Part shown: positions 1 to 5,859 of the stretch, in pieces
How positions within the stretch are numbered: the first letter of the stretch is position 1
Layout of the letters: the number at the start of each line of letters is the position of its first letter
NCBI GenBank assembly: GCA_946481105.1
Contig: CAMLMM010000082.1
Coordinates: 1-7,920 of the forward strand
Source of the DNA: an uncultured Alphaproteobacteria bacterium
GTDB taxonomy: Bacteria; Pseudomonadota; Alphaproteobacteria; Micavibrionales; Micavibrionaceae
Reading direction: 5' to 3'
DNA length: 7,920 bases
Program-made: the position numbers and the translations under genes
Notes under the pieces: generated by a model
Seen by the model: the letters and a program-made list of their open reading frames with translations, nothing else
What the model was told of the DNA's origin: nothing
The model's database searches: none

Positions 1-66
1 TGGACCATCGATGCGGCTATTTTCAGGGATAAATTACGGGGAAATTCATGAAAAACAGGATAAATC

Positions 67-97
67 ATTGCCTGAATGCGCAGCATTCTAAGGCAAT
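67..97. repeat. Near-perfect palindrome (stem-loop)
   Basis: ATTGCCT at 67-73 pairs with AGGCAAT at 91-97, and GAATGC at 74-79 pairs with GCATTC at 83-88. This leaves a 3-base loop and a 2-base TA bulge, so the stem has 13 base pairs. No T-run follows, so it does not look like a standard intrinsic terminator. A REP-like dispersed palindrome is the simplest reading. Confidence 0.6.
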
Positions 98-114
98 CCT
101 GTCTTACCCCATGG

Positions 115-151
115 ATTCCCTTAGACTTTGCTTACCGCAAATTCAGGGAAT
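115..151. repeat. Degenerate inverted repeat ATTCCC/GGGAAT
   Basis: ATTCCC at 115-120 and GGGAAT at 146-151 form a short inverted repeat with a 25-base loop. The flanks (TGG before, GAC after) resemble the common dispersed TGGATTCCC...GGGAATGAC palindromes of proteobacterial intergenic DNA. The resemblance is from memory and the element is weak on its own. Confidence 0.3.
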
Positions 152-163
152 GACAACTAGAAA

Positions 164-190
164 ACTTTGCGTACTTGGTGTGCTTTGCGT
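164..190. repeat. Three tandem 9-mers (CTTTGCGT type)
   Basis: Three consecutive 9-base units are ACTTTGCGT (164-172), ACTTGGTGT (173-181) and GCTTTGCGT (182-190), followed by TTAAA. Units 1 and 3 differ at one base and unit 2 is more diverged. Similar CTTTGCG-type short tandem repeats occur between genes in many bacterial genomes, and I know of no defined function. Confidence 0.55.
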
Positions 191-206
191 TTAAACCCTT
201 CTTATT

Positions 207-267
207 CCCCTCTCCCTGCTCGCGCTGCTCGCTTCCCTCTCTCTGGGAGAGGGATTAAGGGAGAGGG
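207..267 (+). repeat. CT/GA-rich nested palindrome
   Basis: CCCTCTCCCT at 208-217 pairs with AGGGAGAGGG at 258-267. A nested hairpin pairs CCCTCTC (235-241) with GAGAGGG (247-253). TATTTTT follows at 268-274, so on the + strand it could end transcription of whatever lies upstream of the window. The CCCTCTCCC...GGGAGAGGG form is also typical of dispersed genomic palindromes, so repeat and terminator are both possible. Confidence 0.5.
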
Positions 268-314
268 TATTTTTCCCAATTTCGCAAAACGAACTATTAA
301 CTCCCACGAAAAAC

Positions 315-343
315 CTTGCTTTTCCCGTAAACCTGCCCTATCT
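315..343 (+). promoter_or_regulatory. Probable RpoH (heat-shock) promoter of hslVU
   Basis: CTTG at 315-318 and CCTATCT at 337-343 are separated by 18 bases. This fits the alphaproteobacterial sigma-32 pattern CTTG-N17/18-CYTATNT. The expected transcript start is around 349-352, just before the hairpin at 353. HslVU is a classical heat-shock protease, so the context agrees. The same DNA can be read as a weaker housekeeping promoter (TTGCTT at 316, 17 bases, TATCTT at 339). Confidence 0.6.
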
Positions 344-352
344 TACACCTAT

Positions 353-424
353 GATCCCGGTACAATCCTTGTGCCACCCGGACAAACCGTGTGGTAGGAG
401 GGTGATGTACCGGGGTCTTTTTTT
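353..424 (+). promoter_or_regulatory. Long leader hairpin with T-run: thermometer or attenuator candidate
   Basis: Bases 353-364 pair with 406-417 in a 12-bp stem with one G-T wobble. A second stem pairs 365-370 with 398-403. Further in, CCAC (374-377) pairs with GTGG (391-394) and CGG (379-381) with CCG (387-389) around an ACAAA loop. Seven T follow at 418-424, so on the + strand it has the form of an intrinsic terminator. The Shine-Dalgarno sequence AGGAGG (396-401) lies mostly in the second stem, and the ATG at 405-407 sits at a 2-base bulge and the lower stem. The folded RNA should therefore hide a translation start. It could be an RNA thermometer, a transcription attenuator, or a small RNA with its own terminator. 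The pairing is seen in the sequence and the function is inferred. Confidence 0.55.
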
Positions 425-482
425 GCCCATTTTCTTCCCCCTCTTGATTTGTGTTATTTCCTGGGCCATATCCTGCCCATGA
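405..482 (+). CDS. Putative 25-residue hydrophobic leader peptide upstream of hslV
   Basis: A short frame starts at an ATG three bases after AGGAGG (396-401) and encodes 25 residues. It starts [14 protein letters not shown] and continues with further aliphatic and aromatic residues and two cysteines (16 and 24). It has one charged residue (Arg3), so it could be membrane-seeking if made. Its TGA (480-482) overlaps the hslV ATG (479-481) as ATGA, the classic arrangement for translational coupling, and hslV has no Shine-Dalgarno of its own. The spacing from AGGAGG to ATG is shorter than ideal. The frame also crosses the T-run after the hairpin, which biases it towards Phe and Leu codons. It matches no family I recognise. 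It may be a real regulatory leader or a chance frame. Confidence 0.35.
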   Translation: MYRGLFLPIFFPLLICVISWAISCP

Positions 483-1048
483 CACAAATCTATAATCCCC
501 ACGATAAATCCAACTGGCATTCCACAACAATTCTGGCTCTGCGCCGCGGCAACGAAGTCGTTGTTGCGGGGGATGGTCAGGTGACACTTGGGGCCACCAT
601 CCTCAAATCAAACGCCCGTAAGGTACGTCGCTTGGGCAAAAACGGTCAGGTCATTGCCGGTTTTGCCGGGGCGACCGCAGACGCCTTTACCTTGTTTGAA
701 CGGCTGGAAGCCAAGCTTGAAAGCCACCAGGGCCAATTACTGCGGGCCTGCGTCGAACTCGCTAAAGACTGGCGCACCGATAAATATCTGCGCAAACTCG
801 AAGCCATGATGGCAGTATGCGACAAAACCACATCCCTTATTCTGTCGGGAACCGGCGATGTTGTTGAACCCGAAGATGGGGTGATAGGCATTGGATCAGG
901 GGGTAACTACGCCTTGGCCGCCGCCCGCGCTTTGATTGAAAACACCACCCTTCCGCTTGAGGATATTGCCCGGCAATCGATGAAAATCGCCGGAGATATC
1001 TGCATTTATTCCAACCATAATATTGTCATGGAAAAGATTACCGACTGA
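479..1048 (+). CDS. hslV: HslV (ClpQ), peptidase subunit of the HslVU protease
   Basis: HslV is the threonine peptidase of the cytoplasmic HslVU (ClpQY) protease. It forms a double hexamer that degrades proteins unfolded by HslU. The protein is 189 residues with strong family motifs: TTILALRRG from residue 16, [58 protein letters not shown] and a C-terminal [10 protein letters not shown]. By alignment with E. coli HslV (Thr after Met), the nucleophile should be Thr16. That implies a 15-residue N-terminal propeptide, as in many alphaproteobacterial homologues. I chose the ATG at 479. An upstream TTG at 449 would only add unconserved residues. No Shine-Dalgarno is visible before either start, but the ATG overlaps the stop of a leader frame. 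The stop shares one base with hslU. Expression is probably heat-inducible through the promoter at 315-343. Confidence 0.97.
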   Translation: MTQIYNPHDKSNWHSTTILALRRGNEVVVAGDGQVTLGATILKSNARKVRRLGKNGQVIAGFAGATADAFTLFERLEAKLESHQGQLLRACVELAKDWRTDKYLRKLEAMMAVCDKTTSLILSGTGDVVEPEDGVIGIGSGGNYALAAARALIENTTLPLEDIARQSMKIAGDICIYSNHNIVMEKITD

Positions 1049-2373
1049 TGCAGCAGCTTCTTGATATTCCCTCTTTTACTCCCCGTGAAATCGTTTCAGA
1101 ACTGGACCGCCATATTATCGGTCAGAACGAAGCAAAACGTGCCGTAGCCATTGCTTTGCGCAACCGCTGGCGGCGTCAGCAGCTGGACCCGGCCTTACAG
1201 GAAGAGATCTACCCCAAAAATATCCTGATGATTGGCCCCACGGGGGTTGGAAAAACCGAAATTGCGCGCCGTCTGGCGAAGCTGGCCGAAGCTCCGTTTT
1301 TGAAAGTGGAGGCCACCAAATTCACGGAAGTAGGCTATGTGGGCAAGGATGTTGAAAGCATTATCCGCGATTTAGTGGAAATCGGGTTACGCATGACCCG
1401 CGCCGCCATGCGTAAAAAAGTTGAGGCTGAAGCCGAATTGACGGCTGAAAATAGGATTCTGAATGTGTTGGTAGGCACCGATTCCAGCGATGCGACACGT
1501 CAGACCTTTCGCAAACAATTGCGAGAGGGCGTTTTTAATGACCGTGAAATAGAGATTGAATTGCTGGATCAGGCGAACCCGATGCCCAGCTTTGATATTC
1601 CGGGTATGCCGGGGGCGTCCATGAGCATGGTTAGCATCGGCGATATGCTGGGTAAATCCATGGGTCCGCGCACCAAAATGCGCAAAATTCGTGTTGATGA
1701 AGCCCTCAAAACCGTGATGGTGGAAGAGGCGGACAAACTGCTTGATGAAGAAAAACTGGTTGAAACCGCCCTTGACCTCGTGCAACAGAACGGAATTGTT
1801 TTTATTGACGAGATTGACAAAATCGCCTCACGGCAGGATGTGCGCGGTGGTGATGTCAGCCGTGAAGGTGTGCAGCGCGATTTACTTCCGCTTATCGAAG
1901 GCACCACCGTATCAACCAAGCATGGCACGGTAAAAACCGATCATATCTTGTTTATCGCCAGCGGGGCCTTCCACTACGCGAAACCGTCGGACCTTCTGGC
2001 CGAGTTACAGGGACGCCTGCCCATCCGTGTGGAACTCAAACCCTTGACCGAAGCGGATTTTCGCCAAATTCTGACGGATACGGAAGCCTGTCTGTTGCGC
2101 CAGTATAAAGCCCTTATGGGGACGGAGAATGTAACACTGGAATTTGATGAATCAGCCATTGATGCCATCGCTCATATCGCCTTTAAAGTGAATGAATCCG
2201 TTGAAAATATAGGGGCGCGTCGTTTACAGACCGTCATGGAAAAACTGCTGGAAGATCTCAGCTATGATGCCGCGGATCAATCTGGGAAGGTTGTGCGGAT
2301 CACAGCGGCCAATGTCGAAGAAAAAGTAGCTGTACTTGCCAGCAACAAAGACCTCAGCCAGTTTGTTTTATAG
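1048..2373 (+). CDS. hslU: HslU (ClpY), ATPase and unfoldase of the HslVU protease
   Basis: HslU is an AAA+ hexameric unfoldase that feeds substrates into the HslV chamber. At 441 residues it is close to the E. coli length. Visible landmarks are the N-terminal [18 protein letters not shown], Walker A GPTGVGKT (63-70), pore loop GYVGKD (96-101), an intermediate (I) domain of roughly residues 110-235 with a Met/Gly-rich stretch, Walker B FIDE (252-255) with KIASR after it, and the sensor-2 arginines in GARRLQ (389-394). The C-terminus LSQFVL matches the tail that inserts between HslV subunits to activate them. The start ATG overlaps the hslV stop as TGATG, so translation is probably coupled and the two subunits are made together. 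The gene looks intact. Confidence 0.98.
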   Translation: MQQLLDIPSFTPREIVSELDRHIIGQNEAKRAVAIALRNRWRRQQLDPALQEEIYPKNILMIGPTGVGKTEIARRLAKLAEAPFLKVEATKFTEVGYVGKDVESIIRDLVEIGLRMTRAAMRKKVEAEAELTAENRILNVLVGTDSSDATRQTFRKQLREGVFNDREIEIELLDQANPMPSFDIPGMPGASMSMVSIGDMLGKSMGPRTKMRKIRVDEALKTVMVEEADKLLDEEKLVETALDLVQQNGIVFIDEIDKIASRQDVRGGDVSREGVQRDLLPLIEGTTVSTKHGTVKTDHILFIASGAFHYAKPSDLLAELQGRLPIRVELKPLTEADFRQILTDTEACLLRQYKALMGTENVTLEFDESAIDAIAHIAFKVNESVENIGARRLQTVMEKLLEDLSYDAADQSGKVVRITAANVEEKVAVLASNKDLSQFVL

Positions 2374-2383
2374 GCTAAATTTA

Positions 2384-2411
2384 TTGCAATTTATCCACAG
2401 GATGCTGTAAA
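2384..2411 (+). promoter_or_regulatory. Weak candidate mnmG promoter spanning a DnaA box
   Basis: TTGCAA (2384-2389) and TGTAAA (2406-2411) are 16 bases apart, each matching the housekeeping consensus at 4 of 6 positions. Transcription would start only a few bases before the mnmG ATG, giving a nearly leaderless message. That would fit the lack of a Shine-Dalgarno sequence there. The perfect DnaA box lies between the two hexamers. Read-through from hslVU is an equally good way to express mnmG. Confidence 0.25.
2391..2399 (+). promoter_or_regulatory. DnaA box (perfect TTATCCACA)
   Basis: This 9-mer is an exact match to the strong DnaA-binding consensus. It is in the 47-base gap between hslU and mnmG, where no coding constraint explains it. 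A single box does not make an origin, but it could recruit DnaA as a regulator of mnmG or titrate it near the origin. Confidence 0.55.
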
Positions 2412-2420
2412 ACATCCACC

Positions 2421-4322
2421 ATGTTATATACCGGAAAAACCCGTTTTGATGTGATTGTCATTGGCGGCGGCCATGCTGGCTGTGAAGCGGCGGCGGCGGC
2501 AGCGCGCATGGGTGCGCAAACAGCTCTGGTGACGCATAAATTTGATACGATCGGGGCCATGTCCTGTAACCCAGCTATTGGCGGCCTGGGCAAAGGCCAT
2601 CTTGTACGCGAAATTGACGCCCTTGATGGACTGATGGGCCGCATCATCGATAAGGCCGGAATCCAGTTTCGCATCCTCAATGCCTCGAAAGGACCGGCTG
2701 TTCGTGGCCCGCGCGCCCAGGCCGACCGAAAACTGTACCGCCTGGCCATGCAGGAAGAGCTGCAAAATACGCCAAACCTGACAATTATCCCGCAAGGGGC
2801 GGAAGACATTATTTTCGATGAAAATCAATATGTTACAGGTATTGTACTTGCCGATGGTACGTCTGTTGCCTGTACGTCCTTGGTTCTCACAACCGGTACA
2901 TTTCTTCGCGGCATTATCCATCAGGGTGAAAAACAAACCCCGGCGGGTCGCGTGGGCGAAGCCCCATCTGTCGGCCTCGCCCTGTCCATGGAGAAGCTCA
3001 ATCTTCCTTTAGGTCGCCTCAAAACAGGCACACCAGCTCGTCTGGATGGCCGGACGATTAACTGGTCCATACTGGAAGAGCAAAAAGGGGATAATCCGCC
3101 CCGTCCATTTTCTTTCATGAACAGCGAAATCACTGTTCCCCAGATTTCCTGCTTCATGACCTACACCTCGGATAAAACGCACCAGATTATTCGCGACAAT
3201 ATCCAGCGCGCCCCGATGTATTCAGGCCAGATAAAAAGCCGGGGCCCACGCTACTGCCCATCTATCGAAGATAAAATCATGCGCTTTGCCGATAAAGAGC
3301 GGCATCAGATTTTTCTTGAGCCAGAAGGACTGGACGATCCAACAGTGTATCCAAACGGGATATCAACCTCACTTCCAATTGATGTACAGGATCAGATTAT
3401 CCGCTCCATCCCCGGACTTGAGGATGTTCAGGTATTTCAATATGGCTACGCCATTGAATATGATTTCTGCGACCCGCGCGATCTCAAACTCAGCCTGGAA
3501 TCAAAGACAGCTCCTGGTTTGTTTCTGGCAGGACAGATTAACGGGACAACTGGATATGAGGAGGCTGCAGCTCAGGGTCTGATGGCAGGCATTAATGCCG
3601 CCCTACGCGCCGGGTCCGTTTCACGTGAAACTTTTGAGCCTTTTGTATTGGACCGTGCCGAAGCCTATATCGGCGTCATGATCGACGACCTGACAAGCCG
3701 AGGCGCACCGGAGCCATATCGCATGTTTACCAGCCGGGCTGAATATCGCCTGAGTTTACGCGCCGATAACGCCGATCAGCGCCTGACTGATAAAGGTATA
3801 GAAATAGGATGCGTTGGCGAAAAGCGTCAAAAATCATGGAACCAAAAATCACAAACCTTGTTGCAGCTACGGGATAGAATGGCGGCTGTAAATATGACCC
3901 CCAATGAATTGGGTTATCACGGGATTGATGTAAATCAGGATGGCATCCGTAGAACGGCTTTCGACCTCATGAAAAACCCCAATTTTTCATGGGCCCAACT
4001 TTGTACCCTTTGGCCAGAATTTTCCGCTGTCTCAAACGATATCGTCGAACAGATCCAAATTGACGCCATGTACTTCGGTTATATGAGCCGCCAGGAATCG
4101 GATATTAACGCCTTTCGTAAAGACGAGGCTTTAAAGATCCCAGATGGTTTCGACTATAATGAAGTCGGAAGTCTTTCCACGGAAATCCGGCTCAAGCTCG
4201 CCGAATTTAAGCCAGCCACTTTAGGTGCTGCCGGGCGCATTCCAGGCGTCACCCCAGCCGCATTGGTTGCCTTGCTACGTCATGTTAAAAAATCACCTAC
4301 GCGTAATGCTGATGCCGCCTGA
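2421..4322 (+). CDS. mnmG: MnmG (GidA), tRNA uridine-34 modification enzyme
   Basis: MnmG works with MnmE to add the carboxymethylaminomethyl group to carbon 5 of wobble uridine 34 in certain tRNAs, using FAD, NADH and methylene-tetrahydrofolate. The protein has 633 residues (E. coli 629). It shows the FAD-binding motif [11 protein letters not shown] (14-24), the conserved [21 protein letters not shown] with Cys49, [17 protein letters not shown], the second conserved cysteine in RYCPSIEDK (Cys279), [17 protein letters not shown] and the C-terminal [20 protein letters not shown]. No Shine-Dalgarno is visible before the ATG. This ATG is used because the FAD motif follows at the usual distance. 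A parS-like palindrome is embedded in codons 400-404. The end overlaps rsmG. mnmE, often just upstream in alphaproteobacteria, is not in this window. Confidence 0.98.
   Translation: MLYTGKTRFDVIVIGGGHAGCEAAAAAARMGAQTALVTHKFDTIGAMSCNPAIGGLGKGHLVREIDALDGLMGRIIDKAGIQFRILNASKGPAVRGPRAQADRKLYRLAMQEELQNTPNLTIIPQGAEDIIFDENQYVTGIVLADGTSVACTSLVLTTGTFLRGIIHQGEKQTPAGRVGEAPSVGLALSMEKLNLPLGRLKTGTPARLDGRTINWSILEEQKGDNPPRPFSFMNSEITVPQISCFMTYTSDKTHQIIRDNIQRAPMYSGQIKSRGPRYCPSIEDKIMRFADKERHQIFLEPEGLDDPTVYPNGISTSLPIDVQDQIIRSIPGLEDVQVFQYGYAIEYDFCDPRDLKLSLESKTAPGLFLAGQINGTTGYEEAAAQGLMAGINAALRAGSVSRETFEPFVLDRAEAYIGVMIDDLTSRGAPEPYRMFTSRAEYRLSLRADNADQRLTDKGIEIGCVGEKRQKSWNQKSQTLLQLRDRMAAVNMTPNELGYHGIDVNQDGIRRTAFDLMKNPNFSWAQLCTLWPEFSAVSNDIVEQIQIDAMYFGYMSRQESDINAFRKDEALKIPDGFDYNEVGSLSTEIRLKLAEFKPATLGAAGRIPGVTPAALVALLRHVKKSPTRNADAA
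3618..3631. promoter_or_regulatory. parS: parS-like ParB-binding site inside mnmG
   Basis: GTTTCACGTGAAAC is a perfect 14-bp palindrome and equals the core of the bacterial parS consensus (TGTTTCACGTGAAACA). It is read within mnmG as Val400-Ser-Arg-Glu-Thr404. A ParB gene lies about 2.2 kb downstream, so this is very probably a nucleation site for chromosomal ParB. Only the two outermost bases of the 16-mer consensus differ. Confidence 0.9.
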
Positions 4323-4893
4323 CTTAGATAAAAAGCTTTCTCAATATAAGGCTCTGCTTCTAAAATGGTCGAAAACCATCAATCTGGTTTCGCCGGCAAC
4401 GCTAAAGGACATCGACCGTCGGCATATTCAGGATTCACTGCAATTGGCCTCATTGCTACCCGAAGGCACAAAGACACTAATTGACATTGGTTCTGGCGCT
4501 GGATTCCCCGGATTAGTTCTGGCGATGATCCGCCCTGAAATAGAGGTTCATTTGGTAGAATCCGACCAGCGTAAATGCAGTTTTATGCGGACGGTTTCAC
4601 GTGAAACTTTTACCCCCGTTGTTATCCACAATACGCGTGCAGAGAATGTGGACATCAAATCGGCCTGCGTCATTTCGGCCAGAGCGCTCGCCAAGCTGGG
4701 TGATCTACTCTCCATGACCAAAATTTGGTGGGAATGTAATCCGGAGATTCTGCTGGTTTTTCCTAAAGGCTCCAACTGGGAAAATGAGGTCAGCGCCGCG
4801 AAGGAATGCTTTGAATTCGACCTGCAAACCGCGCCAAGTCAGACAGAGAAAGATGCGCAAATTCTTCTTCTTCAGCATATAAAAAGCTTGTAA
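4306..4893 (+). CDS. rsmG: RsmG (GidB), 16S rRNA G527 N7-methyltransferase
   Basis: RsmG uses S-adenosylmethionine to methylate N7 of G527 in 16S rRNA. Loss of this in other bacteria gives low-level streptomycin resistance. From this start the protein has 195 residues, near the family length (E. coli 207). It shows the helical start [25 protein letters not shown], the SAM-binding motif [10 protein letters not shown] (60-69), an acidic VESD ending the next strand, ISARALAKL and a KGSNWENE loop. The start is uncertain: ATGs at 4306 and 4312 overlap the end of mnmG by 17 and 11 bases, one at 4282 would add eight residues, and none has a clear Shine-Dalgarno. The overlap suggests coupled translation with mnmG. 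A second parS-like site is embedded in codons 97-101, and a DnaA box lies just after it. Confidence 0.93.
   Translation: MLMPPDLDKKLSQYKALLLKWSKTINLVSPATLKDIDRRHIQDSLQLASLLPEGTKTLIDIGSGAGFPGLVLAMIRPEIEVHLVESDQRKCSFMRTVSRETFTPVVIHNTRAENVDIKSACVISARALAKLGDLLSMTKIWWECNPEILLVFPKGSNWENEVSAAKECFEFDLQTAPSQTEKDAQILLLQHIKSL
4594..4607. promoter_or_regulatory. parS: parS-like ParB-binding site inside rsmG
   Basis: This is the same perfect 14-bp palindrome as the mnmG site, 976 bases further on. It is again read in frame as Val-Ser-Arg-Glu-Thr. Both copies continue with TTTT, making an 18-base identity, GTTTCACGTGAAACTTTT. It lies about 390 bases before parA, consistent with a parS cluster at the partition locus. 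VSRET-type parS sites in rsmG occur in other alphaproteobacteria, as far as I recall. Confidence 0.9.
4622..4630 (+). promoter_or_regulatory. DnaA box (perfect TTATCCACA) inside rsmG
   Basis: This is a second exact DnaA consensus 9-mer, beginning 14 bases after the rsmG parS-like site. It is read in the gene as part of Val-Ile-His-Asn. Coding could account for it, but a parS-like site and a perfect DnaA box side by side next to parAB suggest an origin-proximal protein-binding region. No AT-rich unwinding element or box cluster is evident, so I do not call it oriC. Confidence 0.45.
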
Positions 4894-4902
4894 AAACGTC
4901 AG

Positions 4903-4927
4903 TAATGTCTTGACCAAAAAGACATTA
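4903..4927 (+). promoter_or_regulatory. AT-rich stem-loop between rsmG and parA
   Basis: TAATGTCTT (4903-4911) and AAGACATTA (4919-4927) form a perfect 9-bp stem with a 7-base loop, starting 10 bases after the rsmG stop. No T-run follows and the stem is AT-rich, so it would be a weak terminator at best. It overlaps the candidate parA promoter and could instead be a protein-binding palindrome. Confidence 0.4.
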
Positions 4928-4937
4928 ATCGATTAAT
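4910..4937 (+). promoter_or_regulatory. Candidate parAB promoter
   Basis: TTGACC (4910-4915, 5 of 6 to the housekeeping -35 consensus) and ATTAAT (4932-4937, 4 of 6) are 16 bases apart. They are the best-placed promoter elements in the 88-base gap before parA. They overlap the stem-loop at 4903-4927 and the palindrome at 4924-4937, so regulation at this point is plausible. ParAB may also be read from mnmG-rsmG. Confidence 0.4.
4924..4937. promoter_or_regulatory. 14-bp perfect palindrome, possible operator
   Basis: ATTAATCGATTAAT is a perfect 14-bp palindrome covering the candidate parA -10 region. Its size and position are those of a repressor operator. It could also be a chance AT-rich palindrome. 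The binding protein, if any, is unknown. Confidence 0.35.
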
Positions 4938-4969
4938 CTCTGCCTAACCCCACGACAGATAATCAGAAA

Positions 4970-4974
4970 AAGGA
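4970..4974 (+). promoter_or_regulatory. parA ribosome binding site deciding the start
   Basis: AAGGA lies 7 bases before the ATG at 4982 but only 1 base before the ATG at 4976. The spacing favours 4982 as the real start and would shorten the protein by two residues relative to the longer reading. Confidence 0.6.
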
Positions 4975-4981
4975 CATGTCC

Positions 4982-5857
4982 ATGATCCCTGCGCTGCACG
5001 CAAGCCCTTCCGTCTCCGGTCCCAAAGCAGAACCTAAAGGTACCATTCCCCGTCTTCTGGCGATTGCTAACCAGAAAGGGGGGGTTGGCAAAACAACCAC
5101 TGCCGTCAATCTGGCAACCGCCCTTGCCGCTGTCGGCAAGCGTGTTATGCTTCTCGATCTGGATCCGCAAGGAAACGCGACGACTGGTCTGGGGGTTAAA
5201 AGATCGGATATTCGCAAAAGCGCTTACGATCTTTTGTTTGAAGAAAATCTCGATCCTGCTGCGCTTGCCGTTCAGACCAAAGTGCCGGGCCTGTCGGTCG
5301 TCCCTTCCTCAATGCATCTTGCTGGGGCGGAAATAGAGCTTGTAACCACCAAACGCCGTGAATACCGTTTGCGCGAGGCCCTGCGCCGCCCGATGGCTTT
5401 TGACTACGTCATTATTGATTGTCCGCCATCCCTGTCATTAGTGACATTAAACGCTCTCGTCGCTGTCGATGCGATTGTGGTTCCGCTGCAATGTGAATTT
5501 TACGCCTTGGAAGGCCTGTCCCATCTGGTGAAAACCATTGAACGCGTCAAACAGCATTTTAATCCGAAACTGGATATCCATGGCGTCCTGCTCACCATGT
5601 ATGACCCGCGCAACCGTTTGTCCGGTGCAGTGGCCGATGATGTACGTGAATTCTTCGGTGAAAAGGTTTATAACACCGTTATTCCACGCAATGTCAAATT
5701 ATCCGAAGCCCCGTCTTATGGCTTGCCGGCGATTGTTTATGATATGAAATGTCCGGGAGCCCAGGCTTATATACGCCTGGCAGGTGAAATCATCCGCCGC
5801 GAGAAAAACCTGATGGCGCTTCCTGCCCCGGCACAAAAAACAGCTGAGGTTGCCTAG
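4982..5857 (+). CDS. parA: ParA (Soj-like), chromosome partitioning ATPase
   Basis: ParA is a deviant-Walker ATPase that dimerises on ATP, binds nucleoid DNA nonspecifically and is released by ParB at parS, drawing newly copied origins apart. The protein has 291 residues from the chosen start. It shows the deviant Walker A KGGVGKTT (32-39) with both lysines, the switch motif LLDLDPQGNAT (57-67), Walker B VIIDCPPS (143-150) and the family strand PLQCEFYALEGLSHL. A 20-residue N-terminal extension (PALHASPSVSGPKAEPKG) precedes the ATPase fold and looks disordered. I chose the ATG at 4982 because AAGGA is correctly spaced to it; 4976 is the alternative. It is followed after 2 bases by parB. The nearby parS-like sites indicate the chromosomal rather than a plasmid system. 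Confidence 0.96.
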   Translation: MIPALHASPSVSGPKAEPKGTIPRLLAIANQKGGVGKTTTAVNLATALAAVGKRVMLLDLDPQGNATTGLGVKRSDIRKSAYDLLFEENLDPAALAVQTKVPGLSVVPSSMHLAGAEIELVTTKRREYRLREALRRPMAFDYVIIDCPPSLSLVTLNALVAVDAIVVPLQCEFYALEGLSHLVKTIERVKQHFNPKLDIHGVLLTMYDPRNRLSGAVADDVREFFGEKVYNTVIPRNVKLSEAPSYGLPAIVYDMKCPGAQAYIRLAGEIIRREKNLMALPAPAQKTAEVA

Positions 5858-5859
5858 AC

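Larger units (their letters stand above)
1..310. other. Gene-free upstream region with repeats
   Basis: I see no convincing gene here. One frame entering from the left edge ends at a TGA at 49-51, which overlaps an ATG at 48-50. It could be the tail of an upstream gene, but 16 residues are too few to identify it. The frame from that ATG (48 codons, stop at 192-194) has no recognisable family and runs through palindromes, so I do not call it coding. The region is instead made of short inverted and direct repeats, listed separately, suggesting an array of mobile or degenerate intergenic repeat elements between the previous gene and hslVU. Confidence 0.5.

Noticed and set aside
48..194. 48-codon frame with an SD-like GGGGA and ATGA overlap to an upstream frame
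   Set aside because: The layout is suggestive, but the frame passes through two palindromes and a tandem repeat, and the product matches nothing.
167..397. 76-codon open frame on the + strand
   Set aside because: It runs through the CT/GA palindrome, the RpoH-like promoter and into the hairpin, has no SD and resembles no family.
297..587. Open frames on the - strand opposite the leader and hslV start
   Set aside because: They overlap the promoter, hairpin and hslV coding sequence and have Arg/Pro/Gly-rich shadow composition with no recognisable domain.
2424..2936. 170-codon open frame on the - strand inside mnmG
   Set aside because: It is fully antisense to highly conserved MnmG sequence and shows no domain or SD, so it is a shadow frame.
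2391..4630. Calling this region oriC
   Set aside because: Only two perfect DnaA boxes about 2.2 kb apart are present, one of them coding, with no box cluster or AT-rich unwinding region.
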